This document shows positions 26,201-36,227 of a stretch of 64,000 nucleotides of DNA, piece by piece. This DNA comes from Steromphala cineraria (Eukaryota > Mollusca > Gastropoda > Trochida > Trochidae). Numbering within the stretch: the stretch's first letter is position 1; every line of letters starts with the position of its first letter. The position numbers and the translations under genes were made by a program. The stretch spans positions 27,328,171 through 27,392,170 of the forward strand of contig OU744724.1 in NCBI GenBank assembly GCA_916613615.1, in the 5' to 3' direction. The notes beneath the pieces are model-generated. The model ran no database searches, was not told the origin of the DNA, and saw nothing but the letters and a program-made list of their open reading frames with translations.

Positions 26201-27477
26201 ATCTTGAGACACAGGGCAGAACTGATGCACAATCCTCTAGTTCAAATTCGGAGCAGTTACAGAGGGATGCTTCGGAAACCATTGAAGCTGATTTACAAGG
26301 AATCAATACACTTGACATCGGTGATCCTAACACAAACGCCGATCCACAAGAAACGTCTGATTCTCAATTGAGTCAACAGACAGAGGGGAGTGACGAAGCC
26401 TTTGTGCCACTGGACTCGACTCAACGTTCAAATCCAACTGATGAAGAGATCCACCAGAGTGCCATGTACAGAAACTATCTGCCTTCGGAGGGTCATATCA
26501 TCAGTCTAGATCCAAATGAAGAATTACCACAAATCGATGGCAGGACGGTAACACCAAGACAGACTGATAACAAAGACGTCGATGCCCAAATTGATACTAC
26601 TGACGGCATGCAGAATCCTACAGTCAATCCCAATATTCATACAGAAACCGAAGGAACGCATTTACTTTCTGGCAGTGTCACAAAGGGACTTTTCGATAAT
26701 GATGATGAAATGACAGTTGATCACGATCCCCAATATGACCCATTTGATTCATATGTGACAGATCCAGATATCCAAGAATTCATGGACTCACTGCAGCTTT
26801 CCCCAGACACAATCACAAATATCGATGTTGAAGACCCATCTGATCTGAAAGAATCCGACTCAAAGAATCTAGATCCAGTTGAAGTGGTCTCCGACAGTAT
26901 CTACCAAGTCGTAGAAGATCAGGAAGTATCATCTGAGAGGGAAGACTCTGCCCAAATTGTGGAAGCTTCAGTATACGCAAAAGTTCAAGATGATGCTACT
27001 GAGGAAGAAGATCGTGGATATCGTCCAAATGTTGGATCTGATGTGATCAACTCCATGCACAATATGAAGAAAGAAAGTGACTCTGCTTTAGTTAATGCTG
27101 CAGTCGCAACAGACATGTTAGAAGTCTCTTTGGAACATCCGGAATTGGCTCCAATTAACGGAACCCCTGTTATTTCTCTAGAGACCGACTCTTTCTCAAC
27201 AGAAGATGATGCCAAAGTTGAAGTAAAGGATAATTCAATTGACAAACAACCTTCAAGCATTCCTGTTCAGAATATCTCCTTAAATGATTCTCCACAGCAG
27301 CCCTTTGAGACTGTTTTGATTGCAGACACAAAGACAAACTCTACTTCAGATGAAACTTACGTGTTGGGCAGCACACCTGCAAAGTTTGCAGTTGGTGCAG
27401 TTGTCCTAATCCTGTTTGCCCTTTCATTTCTAGGCATATTGGTTGCGCATTGTAGAAGACGAAGCTCTCAAATGTGA
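17214..27477 (+). CDS. Gene A: ZP-module membrane protein with long acidic tail (955 aa, 9 coding exons)
   Basis: Exons joined: 17214-17264, 18717-18753, 19659-19840, 20950-21068, 21462-21580, 23160-23247, 24853-25006, 25165-25192, 25388-27477; the frame stays open throughout. Seen: signal peptide about 1-22; ZP-N cysteines 34, 58, 87, 115; ZP-C cysteines 182, 200, 239, 244, 248, 253; a tail of about 690 residues rich in D, E, S, T, N and Q; a hydrophobic helix 926-947; a short cytosolic end with three arginines. Known: ZP modules polymerise into extracellular filaments and coats. No R-X-K/R-R furin site occurs between the module and the helix, unlike genes B and C, so A may stay membrane-bound. 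It is the most diverged of the three paralogs. The start was chosen because all three genes have a 17-codon first coding exon. Vitelline-envelope ZP protein is an inference. The exon model is strong; function is open. Confidence 0.85.
17637..18040. repeat. Imperfect foldback, gene A intron 1
   Basis: ACCGGAACTAGCGA near the left pairs with TCGCTAGTTCCGGT near the right, within roughly 27-bp diverged ends. Confidence 0.5.
18355..18672 (-). mobile_element. TTAA-flanked MITE, family 1, diverged copy in gene A intron 1
   Basis: Ends AGGGGCAGAAGTACG and CGTGCTACTACCCCT flanked by TTAA; the interior is diverged and shorter. It ends 45 bp before gene A exon 2. Confidence 0.7.
18717..18753 (+). CDS. 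Gene A coding exon 2: signal peptide end
   Basis: Encodes 12 codons beginning ALVSA, which completes a likely signal-peptidase site, and ends in phase 1 at a GTACGT donor. The acceptor TTTCAG lies 45 bp after a TTAA-flanked MITE. Position and phase match exon 2 of B and C. Confidence 0.7.
19659..19840 (+). CDS. Gene A coding exon 3: first part of ZP-N
   Basis: Residues 30-90. Begins with the first ZP-N cysteine (VVSC) followed by DGSIDVKI, a typical first strand of ZP-N, and carries cysteines 34, 58 and 87 and one N-glycosylation sequon (NFT). Ends in phase 0 at GTAAGT. Confidence 0.85.
20027..20300 (-). mobile_element. 3' end of a non-LTR retrotransposon (LINE) fragment
   Basis: The minus strand reads a frame ending RFRQSFIPCSIKERNSV and a stop, then a 3' UTR ending CAAATTTCCC...AATAAAGATTATC and a (TTATC)n tail. 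That ending is typical of CR1/Rex-like LINEs. The rest of the element is missing or decayed. Confidence 0.6.
20950..21068 (+). CDS. Gene A coding exon 4: end of ZP-N
   Basis: Residues 91-130, including the fourth ZP-N cysteine (FKC, 115). Acceptor TTTTCCAG, donor GTATGT, ends in phase 2 as in B and C. Confidence 0.83.
21462..21580 (+). CDS. Gene A coding exon 5: start of ZP-C
   Basis: Residues 131-169, cysteine-free, with the LYVTDALGHIL segment aligned by position to LTILDVLGNDI in B and VTFIDVLGNDI in C. Nine to ten codons shorter than its paralogs. Donor GTGAGT, phase 1. Confidence 0.83.
21629..21770 (+). repeat. tRNA-derived SINE-like element, gene A intron 5
   Basis: Degenerate head with GATTTGATTCC, then GGGAGTTGTTGCTGCCTTGC and AAAGCATTAACTG, shared with the minus-strand copy at 180-329. 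Confidence 0.58.
22511..22533 (+). repeat. Poly-G tract
   Basis: G-rich run with one C, within a repeat beginning with the palindrome CCCGCAAAGCTTTGCGGG (22305-22322), gene A intron 5. Confidence 0.9.
23160..23247 (+). CDS. Gene A coding exon 6: ZP-C
   Basis: Residues 170-198 with the first ZP-C cysteine (PTSC, 182). Ends in phase 2; the shared codon is the glycine before the next cysteine, as in B and C. Confidence 0.83.
24247..24678. mobile_element. Foldback element with 62-bp inverted ends, gene A intron 6
   Basis: CCATCCTGCTACATCAGCGT at the left is mirrored at the right; 61 of 62 arm bases pair. The interior holds CCAAT motifs and TATAAATAGC. The target duplication is unclear. Confidence 0.85.
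24853..25006 (+). CDS. Gene A coding exon 7: cysteine-rich ZP-C core
   Basis: Residues 199-250. Begins GCG and holds cysteines 200, 239, 244 and 248 in the order seen in B and C. The RSPTFHPFVI segment matches YSPYFKAF in B and LSPYFRV in C. The donor GTTAGG is weak. The frame reads on beyond this donor to a stop at 25030. Confidence 0.85.
25165..25192 (+). CDS. Gene A coding exon 8: last ZP cysteine, no furin site
   Basis: Only 9 codons plus one base, with the tenth module cysteine (NKC). The basic cleavage sequence present in the homologous exons of B and C is replaced by acidic and polar residues (EDNSLD). Donor GTAAGT, phase 1. Confidence 0.75.
25388..27477 (+). CDS. Gene A coding exon 9: acidic tail, membrane helix, stop
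   Basis: One 2.09-kb exon entered in phase 1, forming an Asp codon as in B and C. It encodes about 695 residues, acidic, glutamine-rich and free of cysteine until one residue at the cytosolic edge of the helix, so probably disordered. Several N-X-S/T sequons are present. The end is a hydrophobic helix of about 22 residues, then RRR and the stop at 27475-27477. Confidence 0.92.
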
Positions 27478-27500
27478 GAAATGTTCAAATAACAAAAACG

Positions 27501-27506
27501 AATAAA
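27501..27506 (+). terminator. Gene A polyadenylation signal
   Basis: AATAAA lies 24 bases after the stop codon of gene A, implying a very short 3' UTR, as in gene B. Confidence 0.7.
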
Positions 27507-28706
27507 ATCTTAACAAAGAAAATTGTCTTTTCTGTTTTCAACCAACAGTTTTTATTCAAATATACCGGTATGTAGAATATACACATCAGTGACACCACAG
27601 TTTGAATTTACTCAAAATCTAAGAGACATTTGATGTATTAAGTTTTTGAAATAGTTCGAATGAAATATTTGGTTGCCACGTTTCTTGCGTTTCTCACAGA
27701 AAATGTCTCCGTTGTTGACAAACATTTGTTACAAAACAATTTTGGAAATTTTCTATAACGGGTTCATTTTTAAAAAATCAATATATTCTTTGAACTATGA
27801 TCCAACTCTTGTTATCAGTTTAAGAATAAGATATAAAAAACTGGAAATATACTACTCAATAGAAGTTAAGGGACACTCAAGAAGTAGTACATGTATCCTA
27901 TGCACTCGCTTTAAATGTCAGCAGCTAAAAGAGGTGTTTCGTTCGAAGTTTTGATCATACCAACATGCACTCCTTGGGCTCCTGATTTTTAAACTTTAAT
28001 ATTTTTTTTTAAAAATGATAAAGTTTGGAATTCGGAATTTCATCACTTTTTTTCATGAAAATATTTTTAAGATTATCAATCCCAGGGATACCATTTCCAA
28101 AACACTAGGTAACCAAAGACAAGACCGCAATGTTGGAACCTGAGCCATCGGACATGTGACTTTCATATTCGACCCCTGCCTTGTTTCGGACATCAAAGCA
28201 CAATGCAGAAATTGCGTCACGCGCAGAATTTGATTCCAATAGGTCGGTAAGAACTGTAACTGTAAAAATGCGCTGAGATATTAAGTATATAGGGGACACA
28301 AATATTCCTTAGATACTTTTGAGTAGTATATATGTAATTGAAATGATAACTTCAACTGAGGTGTGTACCTTTCTTTTGCCTGTCGGCTTACTTGAGTTAC
28401 ATGTAAGGGTCAAAACGTATTATTGCTTGACACGTTTATATGCATATTAGTAGACAAACATATAAAAAGCACATGCCTTACTCGAATACAACGGATATGA
28501 CAGTGTTGAGCACAAAATCTAGCTGAATGGTAGGGTTCGCGGAACTGTTTGCATCGCCTTAAAGAAAATTGGCCACCCTTTATGATTTGCATGTGTCCCT
28601 TCACGTGCATTAATCATTTTCCATGAACAACTTGGGCACAAAAGTCGGTACCATGATCCAGATTGATATTATGTCATAATTCTTTCTTCATAAAGGACAC
28701 GACCTA
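27507..28706. other. Intergenic, gene A to B: nothing recognised
   Basis: AT-rich; the 93-codon frame at 27673 has no domain or codon bias that I can see. Confidence 0.55.
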
Positions 28707-29086
28707 TTTAGTTAAACTAGCTGTATTGTTTACGTCCCATCAGTCCTAGGTTACATCTAGCCACTTACCCACTCGATCCGTGTCGGTCATGCGCAGAGAT
28801 CGACCAATGAAAAATGAACTGGCTCAACTCTTAGAATAGGACAATCTAGTTACAACTAGCTGTTAGAATCTGGCTTAAATTATTTCTCATAAGCCCCGAA
28901 TTAAATTATTGACATTTATATTTACATTTTGTGCAAAATGCAATGTAACGCCCGCTTTAAAAAGATCAGCCAGTTCTTTTTTCATTGGTTGATTTCAACG
29001 CACTGGCGACACGGACATAGTGGGTAAGTGGCTCGATGTAACGTAGGACTTATGTGACGTATACATTACAGCTAGTTTTAACTAAA
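28707..29086. mobile_element. Foldback element with about 75-bp inverted ends
   Basis: TTTAGTTAAACTAGCTGTA... at the left is mirrored by ...GCTAGTTTTAACTAAA at the right; the strongest part is GCCACTTACCCACT / GTGGGTAAGTGGC. Non-coding. Confidence 0.75.
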
Positions 29087-31060
29087 ATGGTAAACAGCGA
29101 GGTGGTTCAAAACATAAGATTCGTCACACTTGAGCTTCAACCACTACTGTATGCAATTTTTTCGTCGAACCATCCTGCAGCTCTGCAATGGGTTCCTCAA
29201 TCAAGATGCAACTAACAAATATTGGTTTGACCAATTACGTTTTTGAAAAGAAAAACACATTTTCAATTAGATTTTCTAGAATCTCGTCTAAATCTTGGCC
29301 GTTTTTCAGGTAATAATTTTGTTGTTGAAGAGTTCCAATTTTGCCAGTTGCTGCCTTTTGGCCAAAACAGAATCATTTACTTTCAAGAACTTTTGATTAA
29401 AATTTATTATTGAAATGAATTAACTAAGTCATTTACGGAATTTAAAAAAAAAAAAATTTTTTACCTACAAATGTGTGTGCTTATATTTCAACGAATCTGA
29501 TTATAGTATAGGTAATAGCTTTTTTATGGCACAACGTTCATATGAGACGCGCAACGTTATACATACGCGGAGATTCAAGTGATATTCTACATATTTAACA
29601 CTTACTCAAATGATACTTTGAAAACATTTGGGTCTCTTACATACGAAATATCCATGAACATTGAGCGGAAGGAGAAATTTCAATTTCTTTACAATTGACT
29701 TTTTCATGTTGGACTCAAGATATTTGAAAATCAAATTATCTAACGGTTGTCAATTTCTGAAGTGCTAAGTTATAGATCAATTTTAAAAAATCAGATTGAC
29801 GAATTCATTCAATTATCATGTCCTAGGGATGCATTTCAAAGTATTATAAGGTTACATTTTCACCTCTAGTAACAATGTTTATGATTGCGAATGCAAATAT
29901 TCATTGGCGAACTAAGGCCTCCGGATTTTTATCCAGTAGTAAATATGTTGAAATAAGTAAACAAACGAAAAAACATTTAGTTTTTCCTGAAATAGAAATT
30001 TTAGTTTTGGTCATTCTCTCTCCTCGGGTATTGCTAAAGGCATTTTCTGCTTTGCAATCTATCGACTAGAAATGACAAAGGTCAGTAGTGCAAGTTAAGG
30101 TTTATTACTCGTCTTTGTAAGATACCGCAGTGTATTTTTGTAAGGCAATATTAAACGAGTGTAATACCACAGTGCAAGTATGATGCCACAGTAGTGTGTT
30201 GTTATGACGTCACAATAGAGTTGTTATGACATTGATATGTAAATACGCTCTCACAATGGCTGCCGAGTCGCGGAAATGTTAGTTTAAGCACTCTGTCGTC
30301 AAGTTTGCTTGATTTCTACTGCAAGTAATAAACAGAATACTAAACTTCCTTCCATTTATTGCATGAAATACTATTTTTAACTCGTGAATGATTTGGTATC
30401 AAACGAGCGAAAGAAAATCATTAACTCGTCCAATAAAAACATAATCAAATGGAAGGCTGTTTAGTATCCTATTTCAACTGATAGTCAAATTCAAGCCCAA
30501 AAGCATGTGCGATCCGCCACATGAATATATTGTTCTGGCAGGCAGTGTAGCTCATTTTGGAGGATAATGTCCACCTCAATTGGGTTTGAAAGAAGCCGGA
30601 AATAAGGTGCACCTGTAACTGATCACGTGGGAAGAAATGACATGGTTGCCTTTGGAGCGGGAAGGAGCACCGTTACACTCTTCAGTAAATTTATAGGTCT
30701 TTTATAGTAGGGAAAAAGAATTTTAAAATTTGGTTGATTGTGTACAAGAGTGCAATTTGAATTCTTGATAGTCAGTTTATTTAAGTTCTACGCTAAATTA
30801 GAATCAACAGGAGAGCAAACAATTCTTTTTTACGGCTTGAAATGTAGTCAAATGTTTATGATGCTGGCCATAGTATATAAATGATCTGTGATCTCAAAAG
30901 GATCACGGCTAATGCATTTAATTAATGTATCGGTTTTTTCCTTAATAGTCATTGTTAACTATACGAGGAAGTCCTACAGATGAACATTTGCATAACGTTA
31001 TTAAACAAAAGTCGAAGTTGTCCTAATAAAATGGTAAACAAAAATATAAAAACATAAACA
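29087..31060. other. Intergenic: diverged repeats only
   Basis: An inverted pair (ATACTAAACTTCCTTCCATT near 30339 and its mirror near 30447) suggests another decayed foldback. No gene. Confidence 0.5.
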
Positions 31061-31795
31061 TAGAGCCATTGGCTCTGTAGCTCGTCAGGCTTGATATTAA
31101 ACTTTGCTTTATGTGCACGTGCCAATGTGGTTATCCCTACCTACGAGCCACAGGGTCACCAAATGTACCATTGCATTAGAATCCCCAGTACTCTCTACAC
31201 ATTAGTTCATCATTCTATGCCTTGTGTTTCTGGAGAAAATGATGAAAGAAATGTGTTAGTGGGGAGCACTGGGTTTCCAAGGTCACCAAGGCTATTCATT
31301 TTAACCCTCACTTGTCAAGGAGACTGTAAAAAATCAGCTTTCTACGTCTTCTGGTTCTAAAGAAGTTTTTAGTTTTTAAGGGTGTGACCACCTTGTAGCA
31401 GTTTCAACTTTCCACACCTTCTGGTTCTGGAGAAGACGAAAATAGATTTTAAGGGCGTGGCCCCTGGGGCACTAATGTGGGGTCAGGGTCACCAAAGTTG
31501 CAATTTATAATCCTTTCTAGTCAAGGAATCTGTACAGAAGATTTCAGCTTTCTACACCTTTTGGTTCTGGAGAAGACGAAAATAGGTTTTTAAGGCGTGG
31601 GCCTTGTTAGGGGTCACAGGGTCATCAAAGCTACAAATTATAATCCCCACTAGTCAATGAATCTGACCAAAAGATTTCAGCTTTCTAAGCATTTTGGTTC
31701 TGGGGAAAATGTCAAAAATGCACAAATTATGGACGGACGGACGGACGCCGGACACCATGCCATACCATAATCAGGCCTGATGAGCTATAATGATA
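31061..31795. repeat. Interspersed repeat with internal ~130-bp sub-repeats
   Basis: Inverted short ends (TAGCTCGTCAGGC / GCCTGATGAGCTA); inside, a phrase with TTTCAGCTTTCTA and GGTTCTGGAGAAGA recurs about four times. Ends in a GGAC tetramer run. Related pieces lie at 3868-4010, 4513-4757 and 61383-61570. Confidence 0.65.
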
Positions 31796-31879
31796 ACTTA
31801 AATTCTTACAGTTAACATTAGAAAGTTTATCATGAGTTTAAAGCATCAAGGAATCTTTCATGTGTCACAAACAAACCAA

Positions 31880-32127
31880 TCATACATAGTCAGAGAACAA
31901 ATAAGGTTTCACATAAAGTCCATTGGTAGCCATTTTTGTGTGAACACCTTTAAGTCTTTTTGTGTAAGAAAAAGGAAAAGCATGGCTTAACTTTACCTAT
32001 TTATTTGAATTATCTGTTTCGTTTAGCTCAAATACATTTCCTTTCAATTGGAACCGTTTATTTTCATTTTCCTTACATCACCTTATACATGTATATTCCC
32101 CCAAAAAATGTGCTACTGCCCCTTTAA
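31880..32127 (-). mobile_element. TTAA-flanked MITE, family 1, truncated
   Basis: Interior and right end (GTGCTACTGCCCCTTTAA) match the family; the left terminal repeat is missing. Confidence 0.75.
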
Positions 32128-32898
32128 CAATAGATATCGAAATAAAGGAAGCACAAAAATACATTGTATATAGTATGTTCGTTAAATCTTGTACGTGTAT
32201 GTAAAGAAAAACATTTTATTTACAGTAGTAAATATTGAAAACCTAGTTACGGACGGAAGAAGGCGTCATAAAATCTAAAATGTGATAATTGACCGTGTTA
32301 ATAACGTGACGGCACACCTTTGTTGATGAATTCAAAAGAGGAAAACTTCAAGTATTCCATAAAAGTAGGTACAGTTGTAATCAACAATTTTATTCAAGAG
32401 TTTTATCAACATGTTATAACATGGAAAAGAGTATTTGATTCATTACGCAATTATCTATTTCAAGCATACTTTCAATGAACATCACTGAAATGAAATGTTA
32501 ACTTGTAAAAAGGACATACGTTAGTGGCCTCATCGCGTACATTACTATTATGACGTCATGCCTAGAGGCAGCCAATGGATATAATTACATATACACCGTT
32601 TACCTATGAATCTGAGGTTTGTGTATATGTTAAGAAAGAGGAATAAAAAACGCAAAATGTAGATTACTTTCTCTAAATAAGGTAATGTGTATTTTTTGGA
32701 TATCAAGTGATCACTCATTGCTCTTTATTACATTCAAAAATAGTTCGATGTTCGTTATTCTATATCGATTTTTCTTTGCAAAAACAGGGTAATGAACATG
32801 CATGACGTCATCCATTATACAAATAGTATGAACAGGATATTAATACATTTACATTAGAGTACTTGATTTTCAACAATGATTTCGTCGGTAGTAAATTA

Positions 32899-33154
32899 CA
32901 CAGGGGTTTGAATCTCGGAGTGGACATTATAATTATAAAAAATTGCTATTGGCAACGGTGACAAAGCAATTTGATATGACAACAATAGTCGCTGTATTCT
33001 GTGTCCGATCACGTTGTAGCGAATGGGGTGTCCCCCCTTGTGTTTTCTTTATAATAGATCGCTAAAATCTTTATTTCTTGACCGATTTTGTTCAAATTTG
33101 AAAGTCCAGGTTTCGAAAATTTATATTGTCCACTCCGAGATTCGAACCCCTGTA
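32899..33154. mobile_element. Foldback element with about 30-bp inverted ends
   Basis: CAGGGGTTTGAATCTCGGAG at the left pairs with CTCCGAGATTCGAACCCCTG at the right. The interior is non-coding. Confidence 0.72.
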
Positions 33155-35640
33155 GTTAATTAAATGTTTTTAACTAAAACGATTGATTACCCGTAAGAGA
33201 AAACAATTCTATATTTGATTATATAATATTTATAATTATAACCTTTAACACAGAATCATGATGCAAACATCAAGCATGCTATTACATATTTTGGGGGATC
33301 TTTTCAAGAATATTTTACTACAAAAAAACTTTACATTATCAAAATATTTTTTTAAAATTCATTAACTTTCAAGAATTGAATGCTATAAAGTCAATAAAGT
33401 AGGTAATTATCCTAATTAACCAGGTGTATTAATTAAGAAATAGAAAACAAATGTGTAACAAACCTTTTGGCATGCGGTTAAGCGACAATATGAAAAGCAT
33501 ATTTGCTAATACGTCTAAACAAGATCTACTTTAGATTTAGTACTTCGGTTTGTTCATTTACTGGTTGAATGAGATTTGTATATTTGTTTTGGAATCAAAT
33601 TTACTAATACATAATTGTAACTTATTCATCATTAGAACATAAGAATATTATTTGTACGTTATTTATACTTCTTATTAGTTTTATTGTAAAAATGGCCTAA
33701 ATCGAGTTGAAGCAATACGAAATTAACTTTCCTGCTATAGCCTTTACATGATGACAATGTTGCAAAAAATTGGGACTAGTAGTATTAGTCACTGAAAATC
33801 TTTTCAAATTTCTACGATAAGAGGAGCTGCTCTTGCACTTTAAAGGGACAGTCCTATTGGGGTACTTTTATGAAAACGAAATTCATTGGGGCATTCAAGT
33901 TAACACAGTTGAATCATGTCACCGAGGGTAAAAAATTTGTCGATTTAGATTTTACAATTTGATAAAGAAGAGCATATTTCCAGTATATAAACACCAATGA
34001 GAAGTATAGCCATTCATCGGCCCCACGGGTGTGAAAACCTACAACATCTATCATTTATCAATCACAGGGAAATGTTCTGTTATATCATCACTACATATAT
34101 TTCATTTTCATAATATTGTAAAATTAGCGGGTTGATTTAATGAATTCCCCATAATACCAAAATGGTGGCCCGTCACTAACTTATCATATTGTAATCTGAA
34201 GTTCCCGATCTTTGATTGATTGAGAGCATGGTTTTGTGAAGGTTCATGTTTCATGAATAATCGTTCATACTCGTGTGAAGCTTTTCCAGTCGTGTGAACG
34301 TTCGCCGGAACTTCTTAAATTCTCCGTCCCATATCAAAACAATACAATTAAATCAATATTTCGCAATGAAGCTTAAATAACATCTTGATTTATTCAAATA
34401 CAAAACATTTTGAGATGTATAAAAAAAAAACTAATCTATTTTTTTTAAATTGCAAAATAGATCTGAATGAACGCATTTCCATTTACATGATAATGTTTGC
34501 ATTTCATTTTACATTAATAGTGAGTATTTTTAAAATAATAAAGAACATTTTATGCTCATGATGTATATGCAAGGGATTAAAGAGCGACAACAGGACAGTA
34601 ACTGTTATAAAAATCAAATATTACTACAACAAGTCGACAACTGTTGTTTACATATACTACGCAAAAGAAATAAAGGATCTAACTTATATGTCTTCATGTC
34701 ATCTTGAAAGAGGAAGAACTATTGCATTGATTCGGGTTGGTTGCCAACAGAGAATGTTGCACAGAGATTTGGTTGCATCCAAAAAGTGCAAAACTTCTTT
34801 GTTGAACCACCCTGTAGCCACATAATGATTCCCCCTATCAGTATCGTTCTGTCTGTTCATGACGAAATTTCAGTTGAAAGCATCATCATGGTAGTGATGT
34901 TATGCTCGATTGTTCATGAAACATGCATATGACACGTTTAGAGACATAACCACCTCAGAAAGGTCCGACCACATTGTGTTTCCCGATGCAAACAGTTTTA
35001 TGGACCCTTGTTTTGATAATTAGTGATTATTGTCCGGAGACTGTCATGCTCTTCGTTTTGAATATGACAATCGCTCTTTCCGCAGTATTTATCGTCAGGT
35101 TTTACTGAACCCATTTCAACAAAATTCTTGCTAAGATCATTGAATTGACATAATCAATGCATAGATGTCATGTCATACAAAAAAAGGTTTGATCTTTAAA
35201 TTCTTTTGAGTAGTATATGTTGGCAAATAAACATAAGCAAATCGCAAGCTCGCTTGGTTTACACGAGTTTGTATATAGCTTTGACATCGGTCATTTTCTG
35301 ACATTCAAAATAAAAGTGTACTGATAACTGTAGAAAACTTTCGTCATATTATTACTTTTATATTGGTTTGTTTAAGAACGATTTCTCCTCGTTATGATTT
35401 TTAATGTTTTTAACTTTTTTCAAAATCAGTCATTTCTTTAAAAGTTAAATAATTGATTGTGCGCAAAATTAAAATGCTATTGTCGGTTGATTGGCCAGAG
35501 TTATTGTGATGAGGACCCTTTTGAAACAGAACTTTTGACCTCATTTATTATCGAATAAAAACGAAATAAACGCGCTATTTTGAATGTATATTGCGGTTTT
35601 GAACAGAATCGTTTTAAACAATGTAAAATTGAGAGTCGGA
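33155..35640. other. Intergenic upstream of gene B: nothing recognised
   Basis: AT-rich. A block near 34740-34850 resembles one near 36555-36640 in gene B intron 1 (GGTTGCATCCAAAAAGTG), an old interspersed repeat. Confidence 0.5.
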
Positions 35641-35664
35641 CCAAAAACAATAAACTGAACATCC

Positions 35665-35758
35665 CGATTTGCACGTGCATTCCGTGCCTTCGTGAGTCTC
35701 GTGTGATTTGCGTGGTTAACGAGAATACTCAGTTCGTTGTTACTCAAAGCCCAGGCAG
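35665..35758 (+). promoter_or_regulatory. Gene B promoter-proximal segment and first 5' UTR exon
   Basis: GCACGTGC at 35671-35678 is followed by ATTCCGTGC; the block from TTTG to CCGTGC is identical in gene C. A GGCAG|GTGAAT donor lies at 35758/35759, 81 bp from the E-box. No coding frame is carried to the start codon. Confidence 0.55.
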
Positions 35759-35954
35759 GTGAATTGTGCTCGTGTAATCGAGTTAAATGTCCTATTCGTT
35801 GATAAATTGAATTGAATTATATATACATTTTCAAGTTTAAGGATAGATTTACCAAAATATATATAATTTAAAAGTAAAATATGCCTGAGATTTTATTTAT
35901 CATAACTTTTCAACTGCCATGAAACTAATGTCAAACGAATTCTTTAATTTGCAG

Positions 35955-36026
35955 ACGTGTTCACTAAGGCAAATTTGGACTGCACAAAAGTGAATTTCGC
36001 ATGTGGAAGCAGCTTTAACATTGAAG
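35955..36026 (+). other. Gene B second 5' UTR exon (probable)
   Basis: A 72-bp segment between TTTGCAG and GTATGT. Its splice sites are good and it is exactly 24 codons long. As UTR it holds a short upstream frame (ATG at 36000 with four further codons before a stop). It would also be open if read from phase 1 to phase 1, so a coding role from another start cannot be excluded. No counterpart was found in A or C. Confidence 0.45.
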
Positions 36027-36174
36027 GTATGTATTTTATTTATTTACTTTGAAGATTTAAATGGTAAATGAAACGCTTATTTTTAAATATCAGGCCCCCC
36101 TGAAGTTTTTTAATAAGTGAATGAATTAATATAAAATGTACACACATTTATGAAAATATTTCATTTTCTTTCAG

Positions 36175-36227
36175 CCATGAGTTCCCGTGCATTTTCATCA
36201 ATCTTAAGCCTGTTGTTACTCTCTCTG
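36175..36227 (+). CDS. Gene B coding exon 1: signal peptide
   Basis: Acceptor TTTCTTTCAG, then CC and the ATG at 36177. Encodes 17 codons with a strong leucine core (LSLLLLSL). Donor GTAAGT, phase 0. Confidence 0.85.
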
